From positions 469,578,008 to 469,642,007 of the forward strand of contig NC_081405.1 in assembly GCF_030272615.1 (NCBI RefSeq): DNA of 64,000 bases, written 5' to 3'. Source of the DNA: Cryptomeria japonica. Taxonomy: Eukaryota > Streptophyta > Pinopsida > Cupressales > Cupressaceae. The notes beneath the pieces are model-generated. The model searched no databases, was not told the origin of the DNA, and was given only the letters and a program-made list of their open reading frames with translations. Numbering within the stretch: the first letter of the stretch is position 1; every line of letters starts with the position of its first letter. Below are positions 1 through 11,404 of this stretch, piece after piece. The position numbers were made by a program, and so were the translations under genes.

Positions 1-469
1 TAGCTCTTTTCTATTTGAAGATTGTTCCTCTACAAAGAGGTGACAACTCTGTCAAAAGCCCTGATGAAGAAATGATGCAAGCTCTAGACATATGAAGATT
101 TTGATCAAAGAAGAAAGTGACTAGAAGCTACAACATTTCTAGGTATTCTCAAAAATTTAGTGAGAATAAAGTTATATATAAAAATTGTTTGTTGAAAATT
201 TCAGCACCAAATAGATTCCTTATTAGATGAGAATAACATTAAGAAAGGGAAATTGTACTAAGAAATTTTACATGCTTACGAGTTATGCATTATAAGTTTT
301 GTATTATGGAAAGGAGTATACATGTTGTAAGGAGTTGTGCTCATGTAAATAAGGTCTAGGTTGTAGTCTATCATCCATCCATGTGCATTCTCTCAATGAT
401 GCCAGCATCTCTCATTACAGGAGATAGTGATGCCGCCATCCCTAGCCACATATTCAAAGGGATTTCATC
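1..469. other. No gene recognised (left edge)
   Basis: AT-rich sequence with no sustained reading frame that I can assign. It directly precedes the gag fragment that starts near 470 and may be its leader or a flanking repeat. I see no LTR terminus or primer-binding site here. Confidence 0.3.
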
Positions 470-1369
470 ATTAAAATTTATAGGGCTCTGAATTTTGATG
501 ATATCCTTGGTTTCCCAAACCCCATACCACCTGAAATCGAAGATAAGATTCCTAAGTTTGGTGGGTTAAAGGATGAATCAACAAACAAACACTTGCAATG
601 GTTCAGTGATTTAATGGAGGAATATGAAGTTGATGATGAGGATGTATTCATGAGATTCTTTTTTCATTCCTTGAAGGAAGCTGCAAGAGAGTGGTTCTCA
701 AGTTTATTACCATGTTCAATCAACATAGAATTTCAATCAGCCTTTAGAGAGAATTTTGGTGAAAGAATTTATGGGTCTTCAATGCTTATGGATTATATGA
801 AGACTCATATTGAGGAAGATTAATTAGTCTCGGCTTTTAACCTCTTATTTGCAAAGGCATTGAAGAGAATCCTTGAAGATATCAATCCTTTTGATGAAAT
901 GTCTTTAGTGGTTTATTTGGGTGCATTTGATGAAAAGATGGGCTATAGGTTGAGAAATGAAAGTTTAGAAAATTTGCATGAAGTCTATGAGATAGCTAAG
1001 AATATTGAGAAAGTTTCTAGGTTTGGGATGAGTATGAGGATAAAGCCCAAAAAGGGAGCTTGATATGCAAGTAAGAAAGGTGGTTTTGAGGTCAATAATG
1101 ACTCTCTAACTAATTTCCTACTTGTTGTCCTAGCATGTAGGTCCCTCCAAAATGTTAGCTATGTTCCACATAATGCAGTATTTGAGCCTAGAAATGATGT
1201 AGTGTATATGAATGAAGTAAGTATCCTTCAAACAATAACTATGCCTCAAGTACCTATTCAAAGCTACCCATGTGAAGAGATGAGTCATATGTATCCACAC
1301 ACAAATGATTATCCAAACCAATATGAACCTCCTATTCCAAATCAAGTTACATACATTAATAAAAATTAG
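470..1369 (+). pseudogene. Degenerate Ty3/gypsy-type gag (element F, left part)
   Basis: One frame runs from about 470 to the TAG at 1367-1369, with in-frame stops at 821-823 (TAA) and 1061-1063 (TGA). It has the layout of a plant retrotransposon capsid domain: a segment with the motif PKFGG, then HLQWFSDL, then EDVFMRFFFHSLKEAAREWF, then a basic tail. Plant Ty3/gypsy Gag proteins commonly share the 'ED(V/I)xMRxFxxSL...WF' pattern. After the second stop the frame continues through a Pro/Tyr/Asn-rich stretch. No zinc knuckle, protease or RT follows; the continuation may be the acidic frame at 7169-8640. No LTR was found for it. Gag identity is fairly secure, the clade is not. Confidence 0.6.
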
Positions 1370-1460
1370 AATGAGTCTGATTTCCTACCAGCAGTACAAA
1401 GATGTTATTCATACTATGGTGTATGGTCAAGCTTTGATTGACAGTGAGCAAACAAAACTT

Positions 1461-1517
1461 ATGAAGAATGAAAATATGGTAGTGACAAAAACTCAGTGGC
1501 AATCCTATGGTAATGTT
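1461..1517 (+). repeat. 57-bp direct duplication, copy 1
   Basis: This segment matches 7169-7225 in 54 of 57 positions by eye. Both copies encode the same peptide core, beginning MKNENMVVTKT. The two copies flank the inverted gag-protease block. A 57-bp repeat is far too long to be an LTR-retrotransposon target-site duplication. Confidence 0.75.
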
Positions 1518-1569
1518 GTCACAAAAGTGTGCACCCTTGATGAACTCTCAAGCTCATCAACCCTATAAC

Positions 1570-3699
1570 ACTTTGAAATAGCCTCCAAGTGTGGGACCTT
1601 GAATTGTTGAGGTTGAGTCTCTAGAGAAGGTCGGCTTTCTTTCTAATTAGATGCAGGTGTTGGACCAACCCAACACATATAAATCTATTCTATTGATTTT
1701 GAGGGGGGAATGGGGAAGAAGTAATTCTTGAAAAGGAAAATGAAGTTTGCACCTAGATGGAATTTTGATCTCTTTGCCTATAACTACACAAAACACAAAC
1801 AAAACTACCCCAGATATGCACAAATTTCTATCCTAATTAGTTTCCTAAAGTTTGAGTGAAGGTTGGAATTCTATAGGATGAAGAGAGGGATTGTATCAAT
1901 CCATAGACAACATTCATAGAGGTATCAACACTGTCACTTAGAACAAGGGGAGACAAAAGAGAATGCATTCAAATAAAGAGGTAAAAGAGAGTTCACAGAT
2001 AATAAGAATAAAATTAAGGCAAGAAGGCTAATTTTATTCATGCAAGGCAAATAATTTTTTTACAAATCACAAAAAACATGTATTCTGTGATAGAAAAGAA
2101 AATAAGAAACCTAAAATAGGCTACAAAATTGCCTTTGTAGTTCAGGCATAACTCAGATTTGAACTACAGTTAAGACACCCTAACCCTACTAGGGTTAGGT
2201 TACAAAATATCAAAAGAAGATTATCAGATCAATAAATTGATTTGATTTGTGTTTATTACATTCTCTAAGAAATTCATCCATCTGGGAAGAAACAAAATCT
2301 CTGGAAATAAGAGAAATCCCTGCACATGATGTATTTGAGAACAACTTGCAAGCACAAAAGTCTTCAATCTGTATTGAAGAGCCACAGGTGGCATCTGAAA
2401 TTAGTTTGTAGAGTCTTTTCCAGGAGTTATGGTAGAATTCTAAAAGTGGTTGGACTAAATTTGATCTGCTCTTGTTCGTCGACTAGGTCTGCAATTGGTT
2501 GTTGACAACCGCCTTAACAGAGCATAAAAAAATTACCCTACACCTATGAATTTGAATTTTGCCCACTTGATCATGGGGGTCATGCGAAGATGGATGTGTG
2601 AGATGATGCCACATAATCACCCAAAGGGCTCAATTGAAGTTTAAAATATGGTCGTTGATCACCCCTTTAAGTGAAAATCCATGGCCACAGATATGCCACG
2701 TGGCGGGCCGGGTCCACTTATCTATCGTTGTTTTGCGATGCTTGAAAAGTCTTCATCTTATGTCTCTACAAAATGGTGAAAGGGTTTTTCCATTTTGTAG
2801 GAATGAATCACCTCTTGAAACCATCATTGCGAAACAATGAAAAGAAACTCCCCTTACCGCTTAGAATTTTGCCAAATCGCAGGGTCAAGCAGCGATCAAT
2901 ATTATTCGCTATGACCCCATGAAAAAGCACTTTCCCTTTTATTTGTGGCTCATTGCCATTTTGTGGCCTAGAATTTTACATCACCTTGACTACCAATAAA
3001 AATGTAAAAATCCTTATGTTACCGCAGTCACTTTCGTAGCTTCATAGTGAGGGTCTCGCCTTTCCATTTTGTCTTTCGCTTTGTTGTTTCACGAGAAAGG
3101 GTGGAATATTTCTTGATGTTATTGCAAAATAGCAAAACATTTAGCCTTTTTGCCATTTCGTGGGGGGGACAAAATAATAAGTCCCCCACTCCACAAAATG
3201 GAAAAAGCCATTAAGCTTTGCTTGCCAGTAAAGGAAAAAAAGGGGGAACTGGTCTTGCCATGAACTTAGACCCTTCAGTTGGTAGATGTTAAATGATTTG
3301 ACTGCCTAAGCCAATCAACATAAAATTAGAACTTGAGAGCCCAAAAAGTATAGAAGGAAAAAAATCCTTAGGGTTTAATGGTTCATCTAGGAAGTTTTTA
3401 GCAGTATTTTAGCAAGTGAAGATTGATCTCAGATTGGTAATTTTTAGGGCTAAGGTTGACATGAAATTAGTCAATATTTTTGGCAACTTGGAGGGGTGAC
3501 AAGCCTACTTGGAAAATAAGACTAGAGGCCTTAGATATCTATTAGTCATAGGGTCAATATGTGGGAAAAATAGGAAGATATTTTTTTGCCCCTGCAACCT
3601 ATAGTATGTCAAAATTTTCTGCCATTCTGAAGGAACAGCTTGTGCACATGCACTTCTTGAAAAAACTGGAAAAGAATCTAACTAACAATTACATATTGG
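1570..3699. other. Gene-free stretch between gag remnants
   Basis: There is no convincing ORF. The purine-rich run near 1702-1724 resembles a polypurine tract but is not followed by an LTR start. From 2765 to 3200 the motif CCATTTTGT or its complement ACAAAATGG recurs at least five times in both orientations, which suggests a decayed repeat rather than unique DNA. Confidence 0.35.
2766..2800. repeat. Inverted repeat with 11-bp arms
   Basis: CTACAAAATGG at 2766-2776 is the exact reverse complement of CCATTTTGTAG at 2790-2800, with a 13-nt loop. Related half-sites occur nearby (about 2956, 3064 and 3193). It could be a hairpin inside a decayed mobile element. Function unknown. Confidence 0.6.
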
Positions 3700-3725
3700 A
3701 ACTCATAGACTAGAAATCCTCTACC

Positions 3726-4692
3726 TCAATCAAAGATTATCCTCCTAAAGGAACTGATCTCCCTCAGGCCATGGTTGCAATCACCAAGCAATTGTAAAAA
3801 TTGAAGAATCATGTATGTATATGTCAGAGCATACATGTTGGTGATGTGGTGAAAAGAAAACTCACCATTTACTTTTCTACTACAAGTAATCCATAAAATA
3901 TAAACCTCTGAAACACATGGAGTCACTTTAAATGCATGCTCAACAACTAAGGGAAAATTCATAAAGGGCAGGTCAAAATTGGACCTAACACTGCTATCAC
4001 AGTTGTTCTTCTCTGGATATGGTTTGAAACCAAAATAAAAGGCCTCAAACTCATAGGGAGTGACAAGTATACGATACTCTTATCTTGATTTTCATAAAGG
4101 GGGCTCCTTAGACACATAAAAAAGTAAACTTTGAAGTTTGGGTACACTATCAAGTTGAGCAACCAAAAGCTTGTCTGCATGATCAACACATTGTTGCTCA
4201 ACATCTTCAAACTTGGTATGTTGGTCCCAAGTAAAACACTCAATCTCAAACACATCATCTCTAATACTAAAAGAAACATCCTCACCTTGAATGAAAACCT
4301 CATATTCAACATTATCACATTTAGGGACAGGGGAGAACTAGCATACAGCATAGGCATGGGTGTTGATATCAAGCTCATCAGCACAAACCTTAAGTTTATG
4401 GGACACCTGACAAAAAGATCTAAAATCTTTAGATTCTCTCTATTTTTATATTTTCTCTATTCAAATTAGCATCCTCCTACAAGTCCTTTCTTTCCTTAGT
4501 GAGATTGGGGAAAAGGGTGTCCTCTTCATGGATGCAAAAGGTGTCAAGGCATGTACCATTGACCTCGTCAATTGGGTCAAACTGAAAAGAATTTTCCCAC
4601 TCATCAAGTAGGCAATCAAGAACCTCTTCTAATTGATTTGCAAGCTCCCTGACTAATATATCCTCATTCTCCTCATGGAAGGAACAATTCAT
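3726..4692 (-). pseudogene. Acidic region downstream of protease, function unknown
   Basis: Minus-strand frames continue past the protease for about 320 residues. The first part, 4692-4477, is acidic (HEENEDILVRELANQLEEVL). The second part is broken by frameshifts. No RT motif such as YxDD appears where an autonomous element would carry RT. It may be a spacer domain of a non-autonomous element or sequence left after RT loss. I do not recognise the family. Confidence 0.35.
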
Positions 4693-4699
4693 ATCTATG

Positions 4700-5574
4700 G
4701 GACCTGGTATGTAGGGCTCAATATGGTCTAAAGAAATAGGTCATTTCTTAATGGTCACCTTTGTTCCATACCTTATTCTAAATAGCATGTGAGACTGATC
4801 AAAAGATAGGTAACCCCCTATCTTGGCAATGAACTCTCTTGATAGACAAATGGCAAAGTGGGCAGGCAGGTCAATAACTGAGATATCTTGCCAAACACTA
4901 CAACTCTGGAAGGAATGCAAAGTTAAATTTAGATCATTTATGACCCCTACATCCTGAATTGTTTTGCCATCAAGTTACGCAGCTCCTCTTGTAATAGGCT
5001 CATACTTGATACCTAGGCGGTCAACCATTGTCTTGGGCATAACTGAGATACTAGCCCCACTATCTATCATACAATTATGAACAAGGTTATTCCCTATGAT
5101 TAAAAAGAGATATAAGGGGGGAGGCTTACTGATTTTTATTGAGATATTTGCCTCTACAAGCTGGATCAAGCTTGTAGGAGTTGAAGAGATGCAACCTCCT
5201 TTTGATGTCACCTCTACAACATTTATGTCCTTTAAGGCCTCTTGGTGTAGGTCCCTCATAGATGGGATAGAAAGTGCATCCCACATAGAGACATTAAGGT
5301 TGGCCCTCTTCATTTGTTCAATGATGTTAAAGGGGACGATAGAATTAGAAAGAGCCTTTGTAGCAATGAGGTATAACTTTGGTATTGTAGGAACCTTGGG
5401 TGGTTCCCCTTTTTTCATATATTGTGTCAAATCTTTCTCCTTAGTTGGATGAGCCACCCTACTAGATGTCTTTGGCGTTGAAGTTTGTATGGAAGCCTGA
5501 GAAGCTTGGCTTGTTGTGGTAGAAGTTACATCACTACCCATAGCCCTCTTCTTGGATCTAGTATTGCTTGCCAC
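4700..5574 (-). pseudogene. Retropepsin-like protease region of element E
   Basis: The frame 5574-4975 begins with a Ser/Thr-rich linker (MASNTRSKKRAMG) and ends with the retropepsin signature CMIDSGASISVMP. D-S-G is the catalytic triad of the retroviral-type aspartic protease that cuts Gag-Pol. The frame stops at 4975-4977 and resumes with the rest of the fold, including a PAHFAICLSREFIAKIGGYL-type segment that is common after the active site in plant Ty3/gypsy proteases. It follows the knuckle directly, as expected. RT is absent downstream. Confidence 0.65.
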
Positions 5575-5734
5575 AGAGTCATTGTTTATCTTATTAATAC
5601 CACAAAAGTTATCCTCCTATCAATTCATAAAAGATGAATCTACTTGTGATTGATTTGGACAGTCATTAAAATGTTGTTGCCCTAAAGTTGTTAGTTTATT
5701 TTGTTCCATCAAGGCCTAAGAGAACTCTCTATTT

Positions 5735-7130
5735 TGGCAAGCAATCTAATTATGAGGCTAATTGCATTGATTGCACCATTCTTGCTCTTGAGAAAGATTT
5801 CTTTGTGTTGGTACCAATTCCCTTGAAGTTCTTGCAGTCATGGGATTAAAACTATTCAAGGGCCTAGCATTGCTCCATTGGTTTTGCCCTTGAAAGTTGG
5901 TCCTCTGCTACTGGTAGCTCTAATTTTGTAGTTGGTAGGGCTTGTTGGCTTGTGACAACTATCTTTTGACTGAGACCAAATCATTTCCAAATCCCTCCAG
6001 ATGTTGTGTAAAGGGTTGATCATTTTCTACATTGAGGCCTCAAGAGAGGCTTGCAACTCCTTAATACCTAAAGATAATGGAGAAGGTGTAGGTGTGAGCA
6101 CTTGACTTGTAGATGATACTGGGATAGGCACCAAAGTAGGTTGTTGTGCAGGAAACTCTAGGAAAAAGGGCATTGGAGGTCTAGGAGTTGATTTCCCTAT
6201 CTATATTAAACAATTTTTTACCTTTATGGCAGTACCATAGGCCTCTAGTAAATTATCTCCTCCCATTTATTGTAACATACTGGAAATATCACAATCAAAA
6301 GCCTTGAGGAAATATAAGAAAGAATCATTTGAAGATGGCTTCACCAATGTTGGGATCCTATCCAAAGTCTTTTGAAATCTATAGTTGAAGTCTCCCATGA
6401 ACTCATGGGGTGCTCTCTTTATGGTTGATAGCTACTCCATAAGTGATAGATTGTCACTCCTTTCTTCAAAGTGCTTACACAATTTTTCTCCCAACTCATC
6501 CTAGTTGTGAATGGACTTGGAGACTAACCCTCTATACCATTATAGGGCCTTTCCTTTAAATGATGAGGCTAGGAGCCTCACTACAACAATATCCTCTATC
6601 ACATAAAAAAATAGAGAAAATGCTTGAAACATCTTGGATGTGTTCAGTTGGGGTAACAAAGGTATCTTCAGTAAAGAATGGTATGGCTTTTAGGCATGTT
6701 ATTGGGATATCATCCTTATGGTGGGATAGAATCAAGGGGTTGCTACCATTAAAAGTGACAAATGCATGTTCTCTAGAGATTACCATATAAAATAGTGGTT
6801 TGTTGATATGAATAGCAGCTCCTTTAGTCTGTAATAACCTTGTAGTAGGAGGGGTAGAGTGGGATTTTAGGGGTTTAGATGCTTCTGCTTGGATTCCCCT
6901 AACAGGCGACAAGGAATGCCTACCATATCTTCTCCTATAATTTGAATAAGGAAGCTGAATGAATGGCAAATTACCTCTTGAAGATGATCCAGTTTATCTT
7001 CTTGGTATAAAAGCTACAACTGTTCATCACCAAGAGTCTGAATTTGTTCCTCAGAGTTGTCAAGTGCTAAATGTATTGCCTCCAAAGGATGGATTTCTAA
7101 GAGAAACACTAAATTATCAGCATGAATGTT
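5735..7130 (-). pseudogene. Degenerate gag of element E with zinc knuckle
   Basis: The reading starts near 7130 and crosses several stops. Recognisable segments are LLASSFKGKAL-WYRGLVSK (about 6585-6520), a stretch with RAPHEFMGDFNYRFQKTLDRIP (about 6420-6350), and a Pro-rich linker (about 6200-6070). These match the capsid layout of plant Ty3/gypsy Gag. Near 5790-5745 is a CX2CX3HX4C knuckle (WCNQCNxPHNxIAC), interrupted by two stops. Gag packages element RNA in cytoplasmic virus-like particles. This copy cannot produce an intact protein. Confidence 0.6.
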
Positions 7131-7168
7131 GAAATGTGTGTCCCATCAAGCGTCCTAGAAACTATGGT

Positions 7169-7225
7169 ATGAAGAATGAAAATATGGTAGTGACAAAAAC
7201 TAAGTGGCAGCCCTATGGTAATGTT
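7169..7225 (+). repeat. 57-bp direct duplication, copy 2
   Basis: Second copy of the segment at 1461-1517, with three mismatches. It lies at the start of the acidic plus-strand frame and immediately beyond the 5' end of the minus-strand gag-protease block. Confidence 0.75.
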
Positions 7226-8640
7226 AGTGTAATGTCCATGGACATGGGTAGTAATAATATGATGTTTCAGTTGGAAAATGGATAAGAAGCAAATAATTTT
7301 GATCATGAGCATAAAAATGTGGATAACTTTGTTGACTATCACTCCAATGCCTGTGATTATACAAATGTGACCAACTCTCATGATTTGAATCATATTGTTT
7401 GTTGTCCTAATGACCATAACTATAATTATGAATCTGATTTAGAGTCTCTTTCAGTGTATGAAATGTATGGTGACATAAATAATGTGGATGATCATGAATA
7501 TGTGGATAGTGAAAGTGCATAATCCCCACATCCTATCTATACCTATGAAGATGATTTTGTTGACGATGAGTTGGTTACTCAAAATTATGATGTAATGCAA
7601 GGATATGGAATGGATGAGCTCCAAGAGGAAGTGGCACCTGAACCAGATGAAGTGACATACTGTGATCGATGTGGATATGGCATGTACAGCTGAGAAAGAC
7701 TTTCAAGAGTTCTTGAATCCATTGTATTACACCATAGAAGTAAATCAGTCTATTTTGTGTAATGTTGTGTTTGAGAATGATTCTCATGTCATCTTAAACC
7801 CATTATATGAGGAAGAAAACTCACTTACAGGGGGTGGAGATATTCCATCAGTTTATGAACATAGCCTATATGAAGCAGAGCTGGACTCATATGCTCCAAA
7901 TTAACCTGGTGTTGACATGCATAATGTTGATGTCGCATGTTCTTCATGGAGTGAATTGCCCATGTATCATGATGATGTGGATCATAAATAAATGTAATGC
8001 ATTTTATATAAAACTATCTCATAAATGGCTAACATAATAGAAATTTTAGACCCTTCTATGGAATCAGGTGATGGGATCAATAGTAGTCTTGATTGGCAAT
8101 ATTCTTTGACTAACACAAACTATGTCCATGAAATGAAATAAATTAGTAATGCGTGTGAAGGCATGGGATTGTTTGAATTTCATGATAGAAGTTATAATGA
8201 ATCTAAAAATGTGATGACTGATGATAATCCAAAGGTTTATGCTCACATGACATAATGTGAATATATGTATGAGGTCTATTATGTTGATATGATCAAAAGG
8301 ATCCTTATATTGATTTCAGTAATGACACTTTTATAAAATTATATGGGAATTTTATTGAAGACTTCTACATGTAAAGAGATTTAAAGGATGAGCCAAGTGT
8401 GTTGTTGAATGATGAAGTTGGCTTTCATAAAGTTGTCAATAGGGAAGTGTATGAATTCTCCAACCATTTAGGCAAGTAAGATACTCATTTAATGAACTAT
8501 AAATTCAAAGTGAATGCTGAGAGATGTTAAAATAAATATGGAAGTGTATTATTTAATGAATGTAACAACTGTGTTTTAATTCATGATAAATTCTTTCAAT
8601 TATTGCATGGGTGTGCATTGCAAAATGACAAAGGAAATGG
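7169..8640 (+). pseudogene. Acidic retrotransposon-associated frame (element F, right part)
   Basis: Broken plus-strand frames (7319-7522, 7662-7904 and shorter pieces to about 8640) are rich in Asp, Glu, Tyr and Asn, for example YNYESDLESLSVYEMYGD. The 57-bp duplication at its start carries the same peptide as the end of the gag at 470-1369, so this is probably the same element's downstream coding region, displaced by the E block. No protease, RT or integrase motif is visible. I do not recognise the protein. Confidence 0.4.
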
Positions 8641-11190
8641 TAGCAGCTATATTATCAAAGTGCTGGCTAATAATGCAAATTATTATGCTCATGATTAGGG
8701 TATTTTTAGTGAATCAAATGAGAATCATACCTTTGATAGAGATAAATATTAGTTTTACTTTTCTAGTGGTTCGGGGCCACCCAATGAATTTTGAAATCGG
8801 ATTTTAAGAATGGAACACACTATGGTTAAGTGTCCCAATGGAGTAGGCACTCAATTTGCTCCCGAAAGATCTAAATTCTTGTCATTCATGTAGGGGGCAT
8901 GCATCCTTGATCTAGAGCCACTATTGGACCTTTAAAAAAATTCCAAATTTTGAGGGCCCGTGTTGAAAATTTTGCTTGCGACACTTAGAAACACCCCTGC
9001 AATTCCGGCCCAAGTGGCCCATTTTGAGGATCAGTAATTTGACACCCCTTGATTTTCATGGGAAACCACTTGGGGATACTGATAACATCTTATTATAGAT
9101 GGAATATGTTAATTTTCATCCTCCTAAGATTAGATTTCATAAGTTCTTGAAATCTTTGTTTTGCGGCCCTAAGGTAGGTTTGTTGATTGCACTGTTAAAC
9201 TTTTCTGAGTAGCCATCTTTGGAGAGTTGCATTTTTTGCTAGTTGAGTGTCATGTCAGACCAGTAATTTTTGGTGGTTTTTTGAATCTTCATAAACTCTC
9301 ATGTGATTTTATAGATCCCCATGAAATCATTTGACATGTTTCCTAGTCCAAATCTATTTTCAATTTGTTCAGATTTGTAAGCTGAACTGTGTAAAATCGG
9401 CTAAAGTAGCCCTACATACTGATATTTATTTCATGGCCTATTGACCTACATGCTAGGGTGATTATTCTCCATTATTCTCTATATATTTATCTACCACTTT
9501 TCTAGTTTGGAACACCCCAACACCTAATTTGATATTTTTTCAAAGCCAAATCCAGGTGGACTTTACAAAGGTTGAAAATCAGCATTTCTAGAAAATTCAG
9601 AGAAGGCAAGTTTGGGTATGAATATTTTGCAGATATTATGAATTCAAGGAAAATCCCCTTTCACACATTCTCATGGTATCTTGATGTATCAATTTTCCAA
9701 GTGGCGGCCTCTGAAAACAAAGATTGGTATTTTTTCAAATCAATGTTTGGACAAGTTTCGTAAAGGTTTGAAAAGTTCACTTTCAAAATATGCTTGAGAA
9801 ACAAACTTCAAATGTTAAAATATTTCACTTCAAGCATCATAATCAGCATATATTTGGAATTGTGGATTGTCTGAAAGACATTATGTAAGTGTGTTAGTTT
9901 TTGGGACTCGTGGAGGTGATTTAGTTAGTTTTTGAAGCTGATTTCAGTGGCTACCTGAGTGGTTTTGGTCATACTGCAAGGATTTTGAATGTCAAATTAA
10001 ATGATAATCCACTCAAATTTTTCATATCGAGAATATATCCAAATAGGGTTTCAAGGCATTTTAAGGGGTCATTTATTCGGAAATGAATTATCTTTTTAGT
10101 CGGGCCCACCAGGGACCCGACTAAGGTTGTAGCCTAATGAGACCAATTAATGCTTATTTGGATATATATATATATATATATAATTAAAATTATCTTTGAT
10201 TTAAATAATATTTTATCCAAATCTATTTAGATGATAAAAGAATGAATTTGTTTAAATCATTAAATTGATTTGAGTATTTAGCAATGATCAAAGAGGTTAA
10301 CCAATGTAACTCATGGGGCCATGTAAATATTTCAAGGTTGTGCAAAAGGGGAAATTTAAAATGCAAAATCAAAATATTATGCAGTTGTATATAATAGCTT
10401 CGTGAAGAAATGTCTGAAGCAGGAGAAATTGGTGGGCCCACAAGAATGGAATTCATATGCACATAAGGGAAATAAATTTTTTAAACAATTTTCAAAAGTC
10501 TCATGTATTCCCTCACCCTACAAGGCATAAAGGAGAAGGGAGAGCATTGTGCGCGGTAGCAGGAAGGGGAAGTATTTTCCCCTCCACCACACATCATGCC
10601 TTTAAATGCACAAATTGAGTTATGGGCTTGTGGGGAAGGGGTTTGTTTCATCCACTACCTTGCACAAATAATTAGGGCATAAGAAAAGTTGTGCGAGGAC
10701 GCGAGAGGAGTTTGAGGTACATTTCATGAGGGCATGTTTTAGGGTTTATGTCTCAATTCATGCTCTTAGATTTATTTGTAGTGAATATGGAAAATGCCCA
10801 AAGGAAAAATAAAAATTGTAAATGGAAGATAGCTAATCGAGATAGTTGTAATGATTGTTATAGGTTTGTTCACCTGTGTAAAACATAAAGGATGTATGCA
10901 TGTCTCGTATTTCTTGTGTGAACAAGAAATGAGTATAAACAAATCATGGGGTTTTATGTGTGTCCAAAAGACATGGCATGGCTTGATACTAATAATACTC
11001 TAAGTGAAATAAGTGATGGATTTGCAGGCATGTATTAGTGGCATGATGGAGGAGCACCTGTTGATTCTTTGTGGTCACTTACAAGAGTAATTTCTTCATG
11101 GATCATATTTCCTCTTCTTGGATCTATAGGCACATTTATCATTCATGTGTGCATAAGATGTTTATCAAATACCTTGGCTCTCGGTGCATT
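8641..11190. other. Gene-free stretch
   Basis: Low-GC DNA with only short chance ORFs. It holds an AT microsatellite at 10162-10182 and a short GC-rich inverted repeat near 10097-10120 (GTCGGG ... CCCGAC). No LTR terminus, PBS or coding remnant was recognised. Confidence 0.4.
10162..10182. repeat. (AT)n microsatellite
   Basis: An uninterrupted alternating A/T run of 21 nt, likely length-polymorphic. Confidence 0.9.
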
Positions 11191-11404
11191 GCTAGTGTAT
11201 TTTTTTATTATGGGAAAAACAAGTTTTGAAGGGACCCTGAAACCCTTTACATCAGATTACAAAAGATAGATCAAATAAAGTCCATTCATAACAACATTAC
11301 AGCAAAAACAACTGCATAGGACTGAGAGACAGCGGAAGACAAACAAAAGACCACTCAGCCCACAAAAATAGCAAAATATGCACAGAACTAGCAATAGAAA
11401 AAGA

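Larger units (their letters stand above)
3700..7150 (-). mobile_element. Element E: inverted Ty3/gypsy-type gag-protease block
   Basis: On the minus strand the order is gag, CCHC-like knuckle, aspartic protease, then an acidic region of unknown function. I found no LTR, PBS, RT or integrase. It lies between the two 57-bp duplications and in the opposite orientation to the gag fragments on either side. It may be a truncated insertion or the product of an inversion. The boundaries are approximate because no termini could be identified. Confidence 0.5.
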
